From Carpediemonas membranifera (lineage: Eukaryota > Fornicata): 64,000 nucleotides of DNA. Numbering within the stretch: position 1 is the stretch's first letter; every line of letters begins with the position of its first letter. The stretch is from assembly GCA_019828565.1 (NCBI GenBank), contig JAHDYR010000064.1, forward strand, positions 682,001 through 746,000, given 5' to 3'. Position numbers and translations under genes: made by a program. This document shows positions 1 to 9,276 of the stretch, one piece after another. Below the pieces are notes generated by a model. That model did no database searches. It saw only the letters and a program-made list of their open reading frames with translations, and was not told the origin of the DNA.

Positions 1-1344
1 ACTGGACGCCCGCCTTTCGCAGACGGCGTATCATCTCGGGGGGGCCCACATGACCAACCGCGGTGTTGTGCACCTTGGTGAGCTCAGCTTGTGGGTCGAT
101 CATGACGAAGTCCTCGCCTCTCCCGTTCACGTGCACAGCGTAGACAGTGTCGACGTTGAGGTCGGGGAGGACACGAGATAGGGCGTCTGCTACCGTGTTA
201 GCCTCGCCAGCGACATGTTCGAGAGTAAACGTGAATTCGTTCATCGTAATGCGCCAGCGAGCGATCATCGCGTTCTGAGGGTACTTCTTCCGGATAAATA
301 CCAGGTTACGGTGATCGGTGTGGACGTGGAGCTTGGGATGGCACTTCAGGAGCGGCGTCAACTCGGAGGAGGAGAGGGCGTGTAGGATTCCATATAACTC
401 CTGCTCATATGTGGACCATGCCTTCTGTGTGGTCGTGAAGCTCTTGGCGAAGAATGCCACTACTTCAGCGTCCGGCGCGTCGGGTCGGCCTTGGATAAGT
501 ACACCGCCTACTCCCCTGCGTTGAGGCGTCGGTGAACAGATGCCACTCCTTCGACAGGTCGGGATAGGCCAGGGTGACCCGGGAGCGGACCTGCTCTTTA
601 AGGCAGGTGAGGGCATGCTCGTGGCGAGCCTCCCAGGTGATGGTGACCGTCTTGCTGCGGTTCTTGGAGCCTGCCTTTGCGGGGACGCCAGCCAAGAGCT
701 CCGACAGCGTCGCGAGGTGTTTCTGAGCTTGGGGGAGGTGTCGGGCCACATAGTTGAACTTACCCAGCACCATGCGCAGCTCCTTCAGGTTGCAAGGGCT
801 ACGGAGCTCCGTGAGAGCCTTGATGCGGTCTTCGGTCACTCTGATGCCCTGTTTGTCCATGATGAACCCAACAGAAGTGATCTCTGAGGCACCGAGCGTG
901 CATTTGGCGGCTCCGAGGCGGAGGCGGGCCTTCCGGAGGAGCTCGAAGACGCAGCCAAGGATCGTCATGAATTCCTTGGGAGACCTAGCATAGATGAGGA
1001 CGTCGTCTAGGTATACTTCCACGCCACGGTGGAGCACGGGTGCTAGTACTGTTTGCATGATGCGTTGGAAATAGGACGGGGCACGGGTGAGGCCGAAGGG
1101 GACCCGGCGGTACTGGAAGTATCCGTCGGGTGTGACAAAGGCTGACAGCGGACGGTCTTCCTCTCGAAGTGGGGCCTGGTGATAGCCTTGCTTGAGGTCT
1201 AGCGAGGTAAACACCGTGCAGCCTGCGGCTGCGCGAAGGAACTCCCCGGATGTTAGGTAGCGGGAAGTTGTCTGGCGGCGTCAGGCGGTTGATCTGCGTG
1301 TAATCAACGCACAGTCTCATGCGTCCGTCCTTCTTTCCGACCAC
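1..1344 (-). pseudogene. F pol: reverse transcriptase, RNase H and start of integrase (frame-broken)
   Basis: The RT core reads MFTSLDLKQGYHQ, then VPFGLTRAPSYFQR and the catalytic VYLDDVLIY; upstream GKKDGRMRLCVDYTQINRL is in another frame, so there is a break near 1250. RNase H starts at LFTDASTQG near 520, where one more base shift occurs. In the corrected frame, positions 1-490 read as RNase H and connection (TDHRNLVFIRKK, then EHVAGEANTVADALSR), followed by an HNTAVGH start of the integrase zinc-binding region. All catalytic motifs are present, but the ORF is interrupted at least twice. Confidence 0.8.
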
Positions 1345-2700
1345 AACAATGGGGCTGGCCCAAGGGCCTTGGCTCGGCTCGATGATGCCGGCCTGAAGGA
1401 GGCGCTCGCATTCAGCATCGACTGCGTCTCTGGCCTGCGGGGCAAGACGGCGCGGTGCAGACTGGACCAGAGGGCATCTTCCGCGATGGGGATGTGCATC
1501 GGCGGCACATTGGCGCCCTCTGGGGGAATATCGCTGAAGAGCTCGGCGTATTGATTCACGAGCTCAACTATCTCCGGGCGGAGGTCGTCGTTCGGGATCT
1601 GAATGAGCGATAGCGGGTCCTCGGTGGCTGGAGCGATGGAGAACACAGGTAGCGGGATATCGTCATCCTTGGGGTTGTCGGGCTGGGCGCTGAGCTTCAG
1701 GAATAGCTCGTCCTTACACAGGACTCCCAGGCTCCGTAGCGTGTCGGTCCCAATCAGAACCTTCTGAGATTGTCCGGGAATGACGGCGGCGATGATCGTG
1801 GTGTGGACCGGGCTACCGACTAGGGTGGCAGTGAGGGAGGTCTCGATGAACTCATCCACAGATAGGGTACTGCCGAAGGCCGGGGTGGCCGTGATGGGCT
1901 CTCGGGCGACGAGTTTGGCGCTCTTGGCCTCAAGAAGCATGTGCGCGAGAGGCTCGGTGATACACGTGACGGAAGCACCGGTATCGATGATGGCGCGCAT
2001 AGAAATGTCACCGATCGCGGCTTCCACGGTAAGAGGTCCCGTGGACGCGGAGGTATCACCGTCTAAGAGGAAAACCTCATGATCTTCGACCTGTTCTCCA
2101 TTATCGAGGGTGTTCACCACGCGAGGGGCACTTTGGCGAGCGGTGTTGCCTCTGGCGGGGCGAAGGGATCCATTCTCTCGGTTCCATGCTCTGCGGCCTG
2201 CGCGATAATCGGGAGCCCTGAAATTTCCAGGGGATTCGCGTGGCTGGGCGAAGGTCTGGCGTCTCTGGTCGGGATTATTCCGCGGCTGATCCTGGCGGCC
2301 CGGGTTGGGTCCGGTCAGCGGCTTGGGACGATAGGGGGTTATGGGGCCCTGACGCTGCGGCCCAGTGGGGGCATGGCCCCGACCCGCGTAGTATCCGAAG
2401 CGTTGGGCCTTCTCGCGGGCCTCGTCATCTTCGTCCGCGATCTTGAGAGTTAGCTGGATGAGGTCCTGCAGAGAGGACGGACGTTCTACACGTTGGGCAT
2501 AGTCAACGGCATCTCTGAAGGCGGCGGGCCTCAAGCCCTGCGCAAAGATGCGCTGATGAGCCCGAGAGGCCGACGTGGTCTCGCTGGCGGCCGGAACGGT
2601 GGTATCGGCCGGGGGCTCTGGTTCGGTGCCGTCAGTGTTCCCGGCGAGGATGGATTCGTCCGCCCTCAGGGGTAGCTGGCGGGGTGGCCATGAACTCCGC
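1317..2700 (-). pseudogene. F gag C-terminus and aspartic protease
   Basis: An arginine/proline/glutamine-rich gag tail is followed by the retropepsin motif IIDTGASVTCI near position 1980 and a second conserved IGTDTLRSLGV block. This is the usual gag-to-protease transition of Gypsy polyproteins. No CCHC zinc knuckle is visible. The frame differs from the gag N-terminus (break near 2690), and the RT start is lost to another break near 1450, after PPMHIPIAEDALW. Confidence 0.7.
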
Positions 2701-3060
2701 AGAGCCCAGGACATCTGTAAACGCACGAGCATAAGCTCGGATAAGGTTGGCGCGCGACACGGCGTGGTTCGCATCCACCTGGCACTTCACGGCCTCCAGA
2801 CGGAGGCGGAGGTCTTGAGGGTCTCGGGGCGCCAAGAGCTGGTTAACCCAGCGGATTACGTCTTCGTCGGACTGGGAGGCCAGCGAAACGTTGTGCTGGA
2901 CCTCTAGGGCACCTTGGAGTTCAGCGTCTAGGAAGGCAGCGTATGTGGCTGCGGGGTAGAAGATTTTGAACTGGATCATCGTTCTCTTGAAGTTGGCCCA
3001 GGTCTTTGGGCTCAATTCTTGTAGTGCTAGTTTAGGAACCGGCACAGGAACGTTCTGCAT
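2632..3060 (-). CDS. F gag N-terminal region
   Basis: Starts at the ATG at 3060, seven bases inside the palindrome that follows the putative LTR. The protein (MQNVPVPVPKLALQELSPK...) is rich in helix-forming segments (NFKRTMIQFKIFYPAATYA, DEDVIRWVNQLLAPRDPQD), as expected for a capsid domain. It reads about 140 residues and then runs out of frame near HPRREH; the natural continuation lies one frame over in the protease-bearing ORF. Assigned to gag by position; the sequence itself is not diagnostic. Confidence 0.6.
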   Translation of the reverse strand: MQNVPVPVPKLALQELSPKTWANFKRTMIQFKIFYPAATYAAFLDAELQGALEVQHNVSLASQSDEDVIRWVNQLLAPRDPQDLRLRLEAVKCQVDANHAVSRANLIRAYARAFTDVLGSAEFMATPPATPEGGRIHPRREH

Positions 3061-3066
3061 CAAACT

Positions 3067-3078
3067 AGTATTAATACT
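3067..3078. promoter_or_regulatory. Perfect palindrome at the primer-binding position of F
   Basis: AGTATTAATACT, a perfect 12-bp palindrome that includes the last LTR base. It sits where a retrotransposon normally has its tRNA primer-binding site. Equivalent palindromes follow the LTRs of C, D, E and G. Confidence 0.6.
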
Positions 3079-3207
3079 GTTCGTTTCGCAGACGAAACGG
3101 GGGGTGAAGCTTTAACAAGCAAAACAAAAAGACGATTCGGGACCCTGCCCGGGGATCGGATCGGATCATCAATCAAATAAATATTTGATTGAAGTGCCGC
3201 GCTGACA
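3078..3207 (-). repeat. Putative 5' LTR of element F (130 bp)
   Basis: On the minus strand it begins TGTCAGCGCGG and ends CGAACA, the TG...CA ends of LTRs, and is followed at once by a perfect palindrome and the gag ATG. It contains an AT-rich inverted repeat (ATCAAATA/TATTTGAT, 3171-3190). No second copy is in the window, so the boundaries are inferred from the ends and from similarity to the starts of other LTRs here (TGTCA). Confidence 0.5.
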
Positions 3208-3214
3208 GTGTGAT

Positions 3215-3508
3215 ATGTCTGAGAGAGATACCGATGAGGGTGTCCGTAGCGGGACCAATGGAAGTGGGCTCGCTCCGCTCTATGACTCTATGAAGATCAG
3301 GGAGCCCAGCAGACGCATTCGCCTTCGCCGCTATCACGAGAGCGAGTCAGACTTGGGCAGCAGCAGCGACAGCGACGACGGGATGCCGAAGCTGCCCGTT
3401 GAGGCCTTTGAGCACATCCGTGATGCCGGGATGACAACTGTGAGGCTGACGAGGGCCGAGTATGACGACCTGATGGAGAAGAGAGAGCAGGAAAAGCACC
3501 AGAAGTAA
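3215..3508 (+). CDS. Small charged hypothetical protein (97 aa)
   Basis: ATG at 3215, stop at 3506-3508. The protein is hydrophilic, with an arginine cluster (SRRIRLRRYHES), an acidic serine run (DLGSSSDSDDG) and a C-terminal charged segment likely to form a helix (LTRAEYDDLMEKREQEKHQK). No domain is recognised. It begins only eight bases beyond the F LTR, so its promoter may lie in the LTR, or it may be the 3' part of a host or element gene cut by the insertion. Whether it is expressed is uncertain. Confidence 0.4.
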   Translation: MSERDTDEGVRSGTNGSGLAPLYDSMKIREPSRRIRLRRYHESESDLGSSSDSDDGMPKLPVEAFEHIRDAGMTTVRLTRAEYDDLMEKREQEKHQK

Positions 3509-4509
3509 ATGGCCGTCGGTTGTCCATATGAGCATGTACGAGTCAACTACCTGCCAACTGTATCTCCAGCCATAAGTCCAGAGCAGGCCACCTATACGGC
3601 AGCCCGAGCCGATCCACATTTGTGGATTCAGCTAGACCGGGCATGCCACAACACTGCATCTAGTCCCATCTAGTCCCAATTCACGCGTGTATATACGCTA
3701 CAGAGGACCGTATCTGGCCTTAGGAAACGGCTATGGGGTGCAGGTGGTTAATCCTTAAAGTGCGTTGCATCGATGCAACAAGCAACTACCTCAAACGTGC
3801 GAGCTACCATCGATTTCTTGGCATCAACACGACTCATTGAAGTCAGATAACTATGCGGTCAGCAATGAGCACACTAAACAACATCACTGTGCCAAAATAC
3901 ATCTTTGGACATCAGGCATGCCACAGAACATGTAAGCAACATCAAACCCGCCTAATTCCAGCTCATTTAGTCAATAAACACATCAACACATTCCAATATC
4001 TCCTCATGATGCGCCAGATGGCAAGTGACTCTGGCCTGCTCCTCCGGTGAATGACAATGCAGTAGTCTGGAAGGATGTTGAGAGAGCCCCAAAGGCCAGG
4101 CGAGTAAGCGCTACACAACCGCTTCACCAGCCCTCCAAGGCAGCGTTCTGGACCTGCGTCATCTCCGGCGAACTGGGATGATCCAAAGTAACGGTGTAGT
4201 GTTCTTTCTGGCAGCTAATTGTGCATAAGCGAATGCTTTGTGGTCATTTATTGCTCTTTGGCGCAGCAACGCCCACAATTCTTTGGGATACTGTTCTTTT
4301 GGTGTTGATGTTGTTATTGATGTTGATTTCTCCGCTTTTCGCTGCTTTGCGTTGTAATTGCAATGTTTTCTAGTACATTCCGCGCATCAGATCATTGCTA
4401 CAACCAGAACTCGCCATTTTGGCGTTGCAATGAAACTATCCCCTAAAGTGCACACTAAATGAAATCAGATCAAGCAGACAAGACAGCAACGTACATTTAC
4501 GAGTGAGGA

Positions 4510-4652
4510 CGCTGGAGAGAGCAGAGCGCCTGGGAAACAGCGCTGGGGACAGGAGCCCCGGAGGATAGAGCCCGGGAGAGAGGAGCCCGGGGGAGAAGAG
4601 CGCGGGAGAGAGGAGCCCGGGAGAGAGAAGCCCGGGAGAGCGCCCGGGGCAA
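4510..4652. repeat. GC-rich minisatellite
   Basis: Tandem, slightly degenerate copies of a unit near GAGCCCGGGAGAGAG (roughly 14-18 bp), with repeated CCCGGG cores. The purine-rich strand is the + strand. Confidence 0.75.
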
Positions 4653-4655
4653 TTC

Positions 4656-4746
4656 AGGGCCCCGAAAACGCCAGCACCAGCGCAAGTAAGCTATTTTATT
4701 GCAAACCGCTCTACTTGCGCTGGTACTTCAGCGTTTTCGCGGCCCT
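4656..4746 (+). other. Imperfect hairpin 1 (about 91 nt)
   Basis: The arm 4656-4687 (core CCCCGAAAACGCCAG ... CACCAGCGCAAGTA) pairs with 4712-4746 (TACTTGCGCTGG ... CGTTTTCGCGGCCCT), leaving a loop of about 24 nt. A few mismatches and a short bulge interrupt the stem. It shares the core CCCCGAAAACGCCA with the hairpin at 4912-5000. Confidence 0.7.
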
Positions 4747-4760
4747 TTGCCCATCATTCG

Positions 4761-4793
4761 TCGTCTGAATTTTTTCGTGCAGAATTCAGACGA
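4761..4793. other. Short inverted repeat
   Basis: TCGTCTGAATT and AATTCAGACGA are perfect 11-bp arms separated by 11 bases. It lies between the two larger hairpins. Confidence 0.7.
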
Positions 4794-4911
4794 GTGTCGC
4801 CTGGCAGAGGCTGAGCAGCGGAGCTTAGTCCCTGTGGCACCACTCGTCTGGCCCAGCTCCCGGGCATGCTCACGAAAATACAGGTGCAGATTTGGGAGCA
4901 GAATGATCGAC

Positions 4912-5000
4912 GAACCCCGAAAACGCCATAACCGGCACCAGTGAGCGCATCTTCGTTGATGAAGCTCATTGGTGCTGGTAATATGGCGTTTTCGGGGTTC
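4912..5000 (+). other. Hairpin 2, 19-bp perfect basal stem
   Basis: GAACCCCGAAAACGCCATA (4912-4930) is perfectly complementary to 4982-5000. Pairing continues with a few mismatches and wobbles through CCGGCACCAGTGAGC against GCTCATTGGTGCTGG, leaving a loop of about 16 nt. The size and near-complete pairing resemble a microRNA precursor or a small foldback element. Confidence 0.75.
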
Positions 5001-5379
5001 AAATACTGTACTCCTCATCCCTGGCGCCTCATCCTGGCGCCCTCATCCCTGGCGCCCACACAGCACCCCTACGCCAGCGCCATCAATCCCCAACGGCACA
5101 GTAAACAGAAAATGCACTTTATGCTCTTACACCATGGCGTTTGGAGACGAAAACGAACACCCATGGTACCTGCAGGTAAGGTAAGGTAAGGTAATTTCCG
5201 GTGATCGCGTTCGTTGCAAGTAATCACCATCATTGATCGCAACAGGCCGGGCACGGAGGCAGGCCCAAGTGATCCAGGGGCTGGTCGATCTTGCAGATCG
5301 TTTGGGAGAGGTGGTTGGACGCGAGGAGTTAAAGATCGCACAACATGTGTCAAATCCGGCAAATCGATATCGTGTAAAA

Positions 5380-5446
5380 AATGGACAGAGGGGAAGAAGC
5401 GACCCATAGGACATACCAGTGGACCACTTCCTCCCCTCTGTCCATT
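5380..5446 (+). other. Hairpin 3, about 25-bp stem
   Basis: AATGGACAGAGGGGAAGAAG (from 5380) pairs with 5421-5446 (CTTCCTCCCCTCTGTCCATT and the preceding bases), with only isolated mismatches or wobbles and a loop near 17 nt. Confidence 0.75.
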
Positions 5447-6260
5447 AGCATTGTAGTGTTGCAGCGTTCCGCCACCCTTTTCCGAGAAGGCCAAAACTTC
5501 GAGCCCTCAAGTTTTTGTATTGGGCTAGAGCTGTTCAGTGATGGGCAGCCCAGTGACTGTGTCGGCATATATAGAGATATCAGTGCAAGCCCCAATACAG
5601 CCCCTTAACTTTTTCTTGCAAGCTGGGATTGGGAGCAATTGATATCTCCGTGGATAAACGATCTATACCCATTTTACTTGCAGTTCTGATGTTTTGATCA
5701 GTATTTGGATGAATTGTGTGGAAATCACCGCTATAAGTGCGTTATCCTCAAAGAAAAGCGTTTGGGATCAATAATCCATTTCAGGAACCAAGAACTTCTC
5801 ATTGACGGTGCATTACTATATTAAAGACCTTATGATGTGTCTATCTCTCCCAATCATCCTCGTTTCCCGGATCTCGTTTTGGTTTCCATTTGATTTGATC
5901 AAAAACGAAGCAACAGCCGCCAATATGAATGGGTTGAGGTGACAAAAACGGGTCTTATCCGGAAAATGAGCTCAGCAACAGCGCCTGCATCTCGCCGTGC
6001 CTTTTTTCTGCTCCCAGTGTTGATATATCCTTTTAGTGAGTCCCTCGCGCGCGCGAGACAACGTGGGTCAAGGTAGGAACCATGGGACCGAATTGACTCC
6101 AAAGTGTAGAGACTTGCCATGCCATATCGCCGCGTAGAGTCCCAGCTGATCAGCAGAGTCGTTTCATGAGCAATATCAGCATCTTTAATTCGCATTTGAT
6201 GACGATTTGATTTATTTTTGGGCTTTACGGGACGCCAAGTAATTATCGCAGGCCAAGCAC

Positions 6261-7213
6261 GTGCTCAAAGGTGCATCAGGAAGGGGGTTACATGGTGCCA
6301 GAGTAAGACGTTCTAAATCGGACATTTTTGACGGAGCCCCTCTGTTCCGTAGGTGTATACTGCCACCCATACACCCCCTCCAGACAGCATGGGGACTGAG
6401 CGTGATGGTCCCAGCGACGGAGCCGTCCTTCATATCTCCCCTGTTCCTGACCCCAAAGTCAGTCGGATCAGACAGGCTGATACACGATCTGCGACAACTC
6501 AACTCAGCCTCTGCGGAGACCCGCTCATTCAGACTCAAGGGTCTGAAGGAGGCGGTGACCATTGCCGCACCAGACGATGCGTGCATTCGCCTGGATCTTC
6601 AGAAGGGCTATTACCAAATACCGGTCCGACAGAGCGACCAGAAGCTACTGGGCGCAGTAGTAGACGGACAAGTATTCAATTTCGCCGTCCTGCCCTTCGG
6701 TTGGGCCCCTGCTCCGTGGTTCTTCCAGACGATCATGCTGGACGCGGCAGCCATCATAGGAAAGAGATACCGCTCGTCTGGTGATTTGTCTGGACGACTG
6801 GCTGGTGCTGGGCACAAAGGAGCACCTACTGAAGGTTGGACGACAGATCATCGCAGACATGAACTCCCTCGGACTACTCATCAACGAGAGCAAGTCACAG
6901 CTCACCCCAGCGTGGACCACCACATTCCTAGGACTCACCTTCGACTTCAGAGCAAGAACGCTCAGCCTGGGCCGGGAGAAGGCCGCGAAGTACCTCAAGG
7001 CCCTCAAGGACGTACTCCACGCTGGAAGGGTCGACAGAACCCAGTGGGAGAAGCTCCTAGGGTATCTCTCCTACGCAGCCATAGCATTCCCAACAGGCAG
7101 GGCCTGGCTGCGACCGCTACAGGCCCTGAGGGTGGAGGGGACCACAAACCTACCACGGGAGGTCAGGACAGCCGGCCAGATGTGGGCCCAGTTCTTGCAG
7201 AACCCGCCAGCCC
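6261..7213 (+). pseudogene. DIRS-type reverse transcriptase fragment
   Basis: Reads as the RT of the DIRS elements further right: DRLIHDLRQLNSASAETRSFRLKGLKEA, LDLQKGYYQIPVRQSDQ and VLPFGWAPAPWFFQ, then a one-base frame break near 6775. The catalytic region continues as ICLDDWLVLGTKEHLL and the thumb/connection block LSLGREKAAKYLKALKDVLHAG ... GRAWLRPLQALR. It stops at FLQNPPAR, where the C LTR begins. Gag, RNase H and recombinase are missing, so this is a dead 5'- and 3'-truncated remnant. Confidence 0.85.
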
Positions 7214-7339
7214 GTGTCATGGGTCTCACCCAAGATTACACAGATTTATATATGATATTAGTTAGTCAAGGAGTTTCTCCTCGACACCATTGTGTCGAGT
7301 CTTCTCCTCTTGTAAACATAGTTCGTCAAACGAACCACA
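7214..7339 (+). repeat. Putative 5' LTR of element C (126 bp)
   Basis: Begins TGTCATGGGTCTCACCC, close to the G LTR start TGTCAGGGTCCTACCC, and ends ACCACA like the G LTR. It contains a stem-loop (CTCGACAC / GTGTCGAG). It is followed by a palindrome and the gag ATG. There is no second copy, so the left boundary is inferred. Confidence 0.5.
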
Positions 7340-7350
7340 ATACTAGTATT
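7339..7350. promoter_or_regulatory. Perfect palindrome at the primer-binding position of C
   Basis: AATACTAGTATT, including the last LTR base. Identical to the palindrome after the LTR of element G. Confidence 0.6.
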
Positions 7351-7360
7351 CCACGTTTTG

Positions 7361-8365
7361 ATGACGCTCTATAACAATATGCCTATGCTAAAGAAGACGA
7401 CCATTGAGTCGTTAGTCCGATTCGCCGAGGATTTGTCCGAGTACCGAGCCAAAGGCGGTGATGCCGACGTTTCCGACATGATTGACACCGAAGTCCAACG
7501 GTACGCTGACGCTCTAGGCTTTAACCTCTTCGCCAAGGCCTCTGAAGCCATCCCCTCGGCTGAGGCCTCTGTCCCCGTGAACGATGAAGGTTCACCAGTA
7601 GCCGGAACGCCTAAAGACGACGAGCAACCCCTCCAGCAGTCCCTCATCCTAACCGCAGCTGTCCGAAAGACGCACAAGCGTAAGCGCAAGGCCAAGCGTC
7701 TCGCTAAAGACGACCGCGTCCTCAAGCGGCTCGGTAGAGCACTGCAACCGTCCCGTTTTTCTGCCCGTCTCGACTTGTTCCGTCTCTCCATCTCGTCCTT
7801 TACTCCGCAGGAGGTGGTTCGAGTGAACCGACGGTTCAGAACCCTCCTCTCCCTTATTGATCCCGGGGTAGACTCTGAGATCCTCTGCGACACCTACGCG
7901 CGTTGCTTTAAGCTACCCGATAATTCGCGCGTTCAGTACAAGGTTAAGGATCTCACCGAAGGCTTCTCCCTCGAACAGGCTATGCCGCGGGTGATTGATA
8001 TCGCTCGCGATATCGAGGAATCCCGTGCCATTCTGCGTTCCATCGGAATGACCGACAAGCAGTCGTCAATCAAGGCTAAGTCGGGCAAACCCCATCGCGG
8101 TCTTCACCACGAACCCACCCATCCCGCCCCCAAGCCAATCGCCAAGCCTCATCATCAGGATAAGCCAGCCGCAAGAGCCCCGAACCAACGAGGAGAGGGC
8201 AAGCGTGAGCTGGTGTGCTACAACTGCGGCGAGACGGGCCACCCATCCTTCAAGTGCCAGCGGGATCGTGCCACATGCCCGGTTTGCAAGAAGCAGGGTC
8301 ACCTCGAGAAGTTCTGCCGTTTTAAGTCCCCAGTAAACGGGGCCGTTCCGTTCAGCTTTTGCTGA
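7361..8365 (+). CDS. C Gag with two CCHC zinc knuckles (3' end fused to deleted pol)
   Basis: Starts at the ATG at 7361, just after the palindrome. Capsid-like helical N-terminal and central region, a basic stretch (KTHKRKRKAKRLAK), then two zinc knuckles near the C-terminus: CYNCGETGHPSFKC and CPVCKKQGHLEKFC. It binds the RNA genome and forms the particle in this family. It closely resembles the Gag part of element G (DRVLKRLGRALQPSRFSARLDLFRL versus DLRILKRLGSVLRPSRSTAQLDLFRL), so C and G are related lineages. After FCRFKSPVNG the ORF crosses the internal deletion and stops at once. A nearly full-length Gag could still be made. Confidence 0.8.
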   Translation: MTLYNNMPMLKKTTIESLVRFAEDLSEYRAKGGDADVSDMIDTEVQRYADALGFNLFAKASEAIPSAEASVPVNDEGSPVAGTPKDDEQPLQQSLILTAAVRKTHKRKRKAKRLAKDDRVLKRLGRALQPSRFSARLDLFRLSISSFTPQEVVRVNRRFRTLLSLIDPGVDSEILCDTYARCFKLPDNSRVQYKVKDLTEGFSLEQAMPRVIDIARDIEESRAILRSIGMTDKQSSIKAKSGKPHRGLHHEPTHPAPKPIAKPHHQDKPAARAPNQRGEGKRELVCYNCGETGHPSFKCQRDRATCPVCKKQGHLEKFCRFKSPVNGAVPFSFC

Positions 8366-8589
8366 ACACTTCTATCTGCTCTGCCACAGGCCTCACCCCC
8401 CAAAGCATGCTTTACGGCGAGCATTTGGACCCGTCCGCCACTAGAGCCCGGCTACTCGCCCCGACTGACCCTACAGCTTCCGAGACAATCCTATCCTCCC
8501 ATCGTGAATACCTAGACAACCTCACTAACCACCTGAAGTCCCTTTCCAAGAAGGGGGAGGAGACGCAACGTAAGGTTGTCGAGAAGCGC

Positions 8590-8702
8590 TGTGGTCTGTC
8601 TTAGGACAAAAGGTTTACAAGACTAAAGCTCGACACTCAAAGTGTCGAGATGGACCAATAAAGACCCTATTAAATATGGCCTAATGATATATATGGCCGA
8701 CA
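8590..8702. repeat. 113-bp solo LTR-like insertion in C (copy 1)
   Basis: The same insertion as 16590-16702, offset by 8000: TGTGGTCTGTC ... GGCCGACA, flanked by GCGC on both sides. See that entry. Confidence 0.7.
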
Positions 8703-8807
8703 GCGCCTTGCCAAAGGAAAGACCGCAGAGACCGAGCTCAAGCCAGGTGACCTAGTCCTCGTACAGCGCAACAGGACCCCCAAGTTGCACGGTCACCTGG
8801 GACCCTA

Positions 8808-8860
8808 TGTGGCGTAAACGACGGGTATTCGAGAATTCGTTTTAATCAGGTGATGCGTCA
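8808..8860 (-). repeat. D 3' LTR, 53 bp
   Basis: Minus strand reads TGACGCATCACCTGATTAAA ... TTTACGCCACA (TG...CA). The same 53 bases recur at 13689-13741, 14035-14087, 47227-47279 and 47573-47625. Confidence 0.85.
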
Positions 8861-9276
8861 CTGCCATCCCTGAGCAGCTCGGGGTGAGCGGCTAAGAACT
8901 TCTTGGCGGCGGGAGTGTGGCGGACGGCGTCGATGGGCTCCCAGGACAGCTCGGAGCTACCGAGCCACTTGACGCGCAGGAAGCCGGGCTTGGACTTGAC
9001 GATCCGTTCAACGTACCATTCCTCTTGGTCTGTAGCGGCGAAGTAGGCGAGCTCGCCCTCAGAGAGGTCGGACTTGAGCGGAATGAGGTGGGACAGGTGG
9101 ACTGTGCATCGCGGTTCGTTGGCGAGGAGCGGTACGACGACTGCCGTGAACGGGTTGACCTCAATGACCTTGAACGGTCCGGTGTGGCCGTGGAGCTTGC
9201 TTTCAGCGTGGTTCTTGCGCAAGACGTAATCACCGGGCTTGACTGGAACCGACTGCGTCTCTGCCCTCCCCCTCAC
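8842..9276 (-). CDS. D integrase C-terminus with chromodomain (downstream frame)
   Basis: Continues the D polyprotein one frame over: PVKPGDYVLRKN and LHGHTGPFKVIEV (the integrase C-terminal fold), then a chromodomain-like end, EEWYVERIVKSKPG followed by RVKWLGSSELSWEP. Chromodomains of Gypsy chromoviruses direct integration to modified histones. The last codons (DASPD) and the stop lie inside the 3' LTR. The frame switch from the main ORF is near a G-rich run at 9255-9270. The D copy at 48000 has the same bases there, so the switch is not a random error in one copy. Confidence 0.75.
   Translation of the reverse strand: MRGRAETQSVPVKPGDYVLRKNHAESKLHGHTGPFKVIEVNPFTAVVVPLLANEPRCTVHLSHLIPLKSDLSEGELAYFAATDQEEWYVERIVKSKPGFLRVKWLGSSELSWEPIDAVRHTPAAKKFLAAHPELLRDGSDASPD

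Larger units (their letters stand above)
1..3207 (-). mobile_element. Ty3/Gypsy element F, 5' part, runs off the left window edge
   Basis: Reading the minus strand from 3207: a putative 5' LTR, a palindrome, gag, aspartic protease, RT, RNase H and the first residues of integrase at the window edge. The domain order PR-RT-RH-IN defines Ty3/Gypsy (Metaviridae). At least four frame breaks (near 2690, 1450, 1250 and 510) show that this copy is decaying, unless some are sequencing indels. Confidence 0.85.
3509..6250. other. Region without recognisable protein genes: minisatellite and hairpins
   Basis: About 2.7 kb with no convincing coding sequence. It holds a GC-rich minisatellite (4510-4652), four strong inverted repeats (4656-4746, 4761-4793, 4912-5000, 5380-5446) and a short GGTAA tandem run (5175-5194). 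A 98-codon minus-strand ORF at 5899-6195 has no recognisable domain and I do not call it. Confidence 0.7.
7214..8807 (+). mobile_element. Gypsy element C, internally deleted copy (LTR, gag, integrase tail)
   Basis: LTR, palindrome and a complete-looking gag ORF are joined at about 8341-8350 directly to the last part of integrase. The downstream part is offset by exactly 8000 bases from the second C copy (16341-16806) and nearly identical to it. Protease, RT, RNase H and most of integrase are deleted. The right side is cut by the LTR of element D at 8808, inside the sequence GGGACCCTA. Confidence 0.8.

Noticed and set aside
4510-4652. CRISPR-like array
   Set aside because: Repeats are adjacent with no unique spacers; it is a GC-rich minisatellite.
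5899-6195. 98-codon minus-strand ORF in the region without elements
   Set aside because: No motif, no neighbour logic, and a length expected by chance at this composition.
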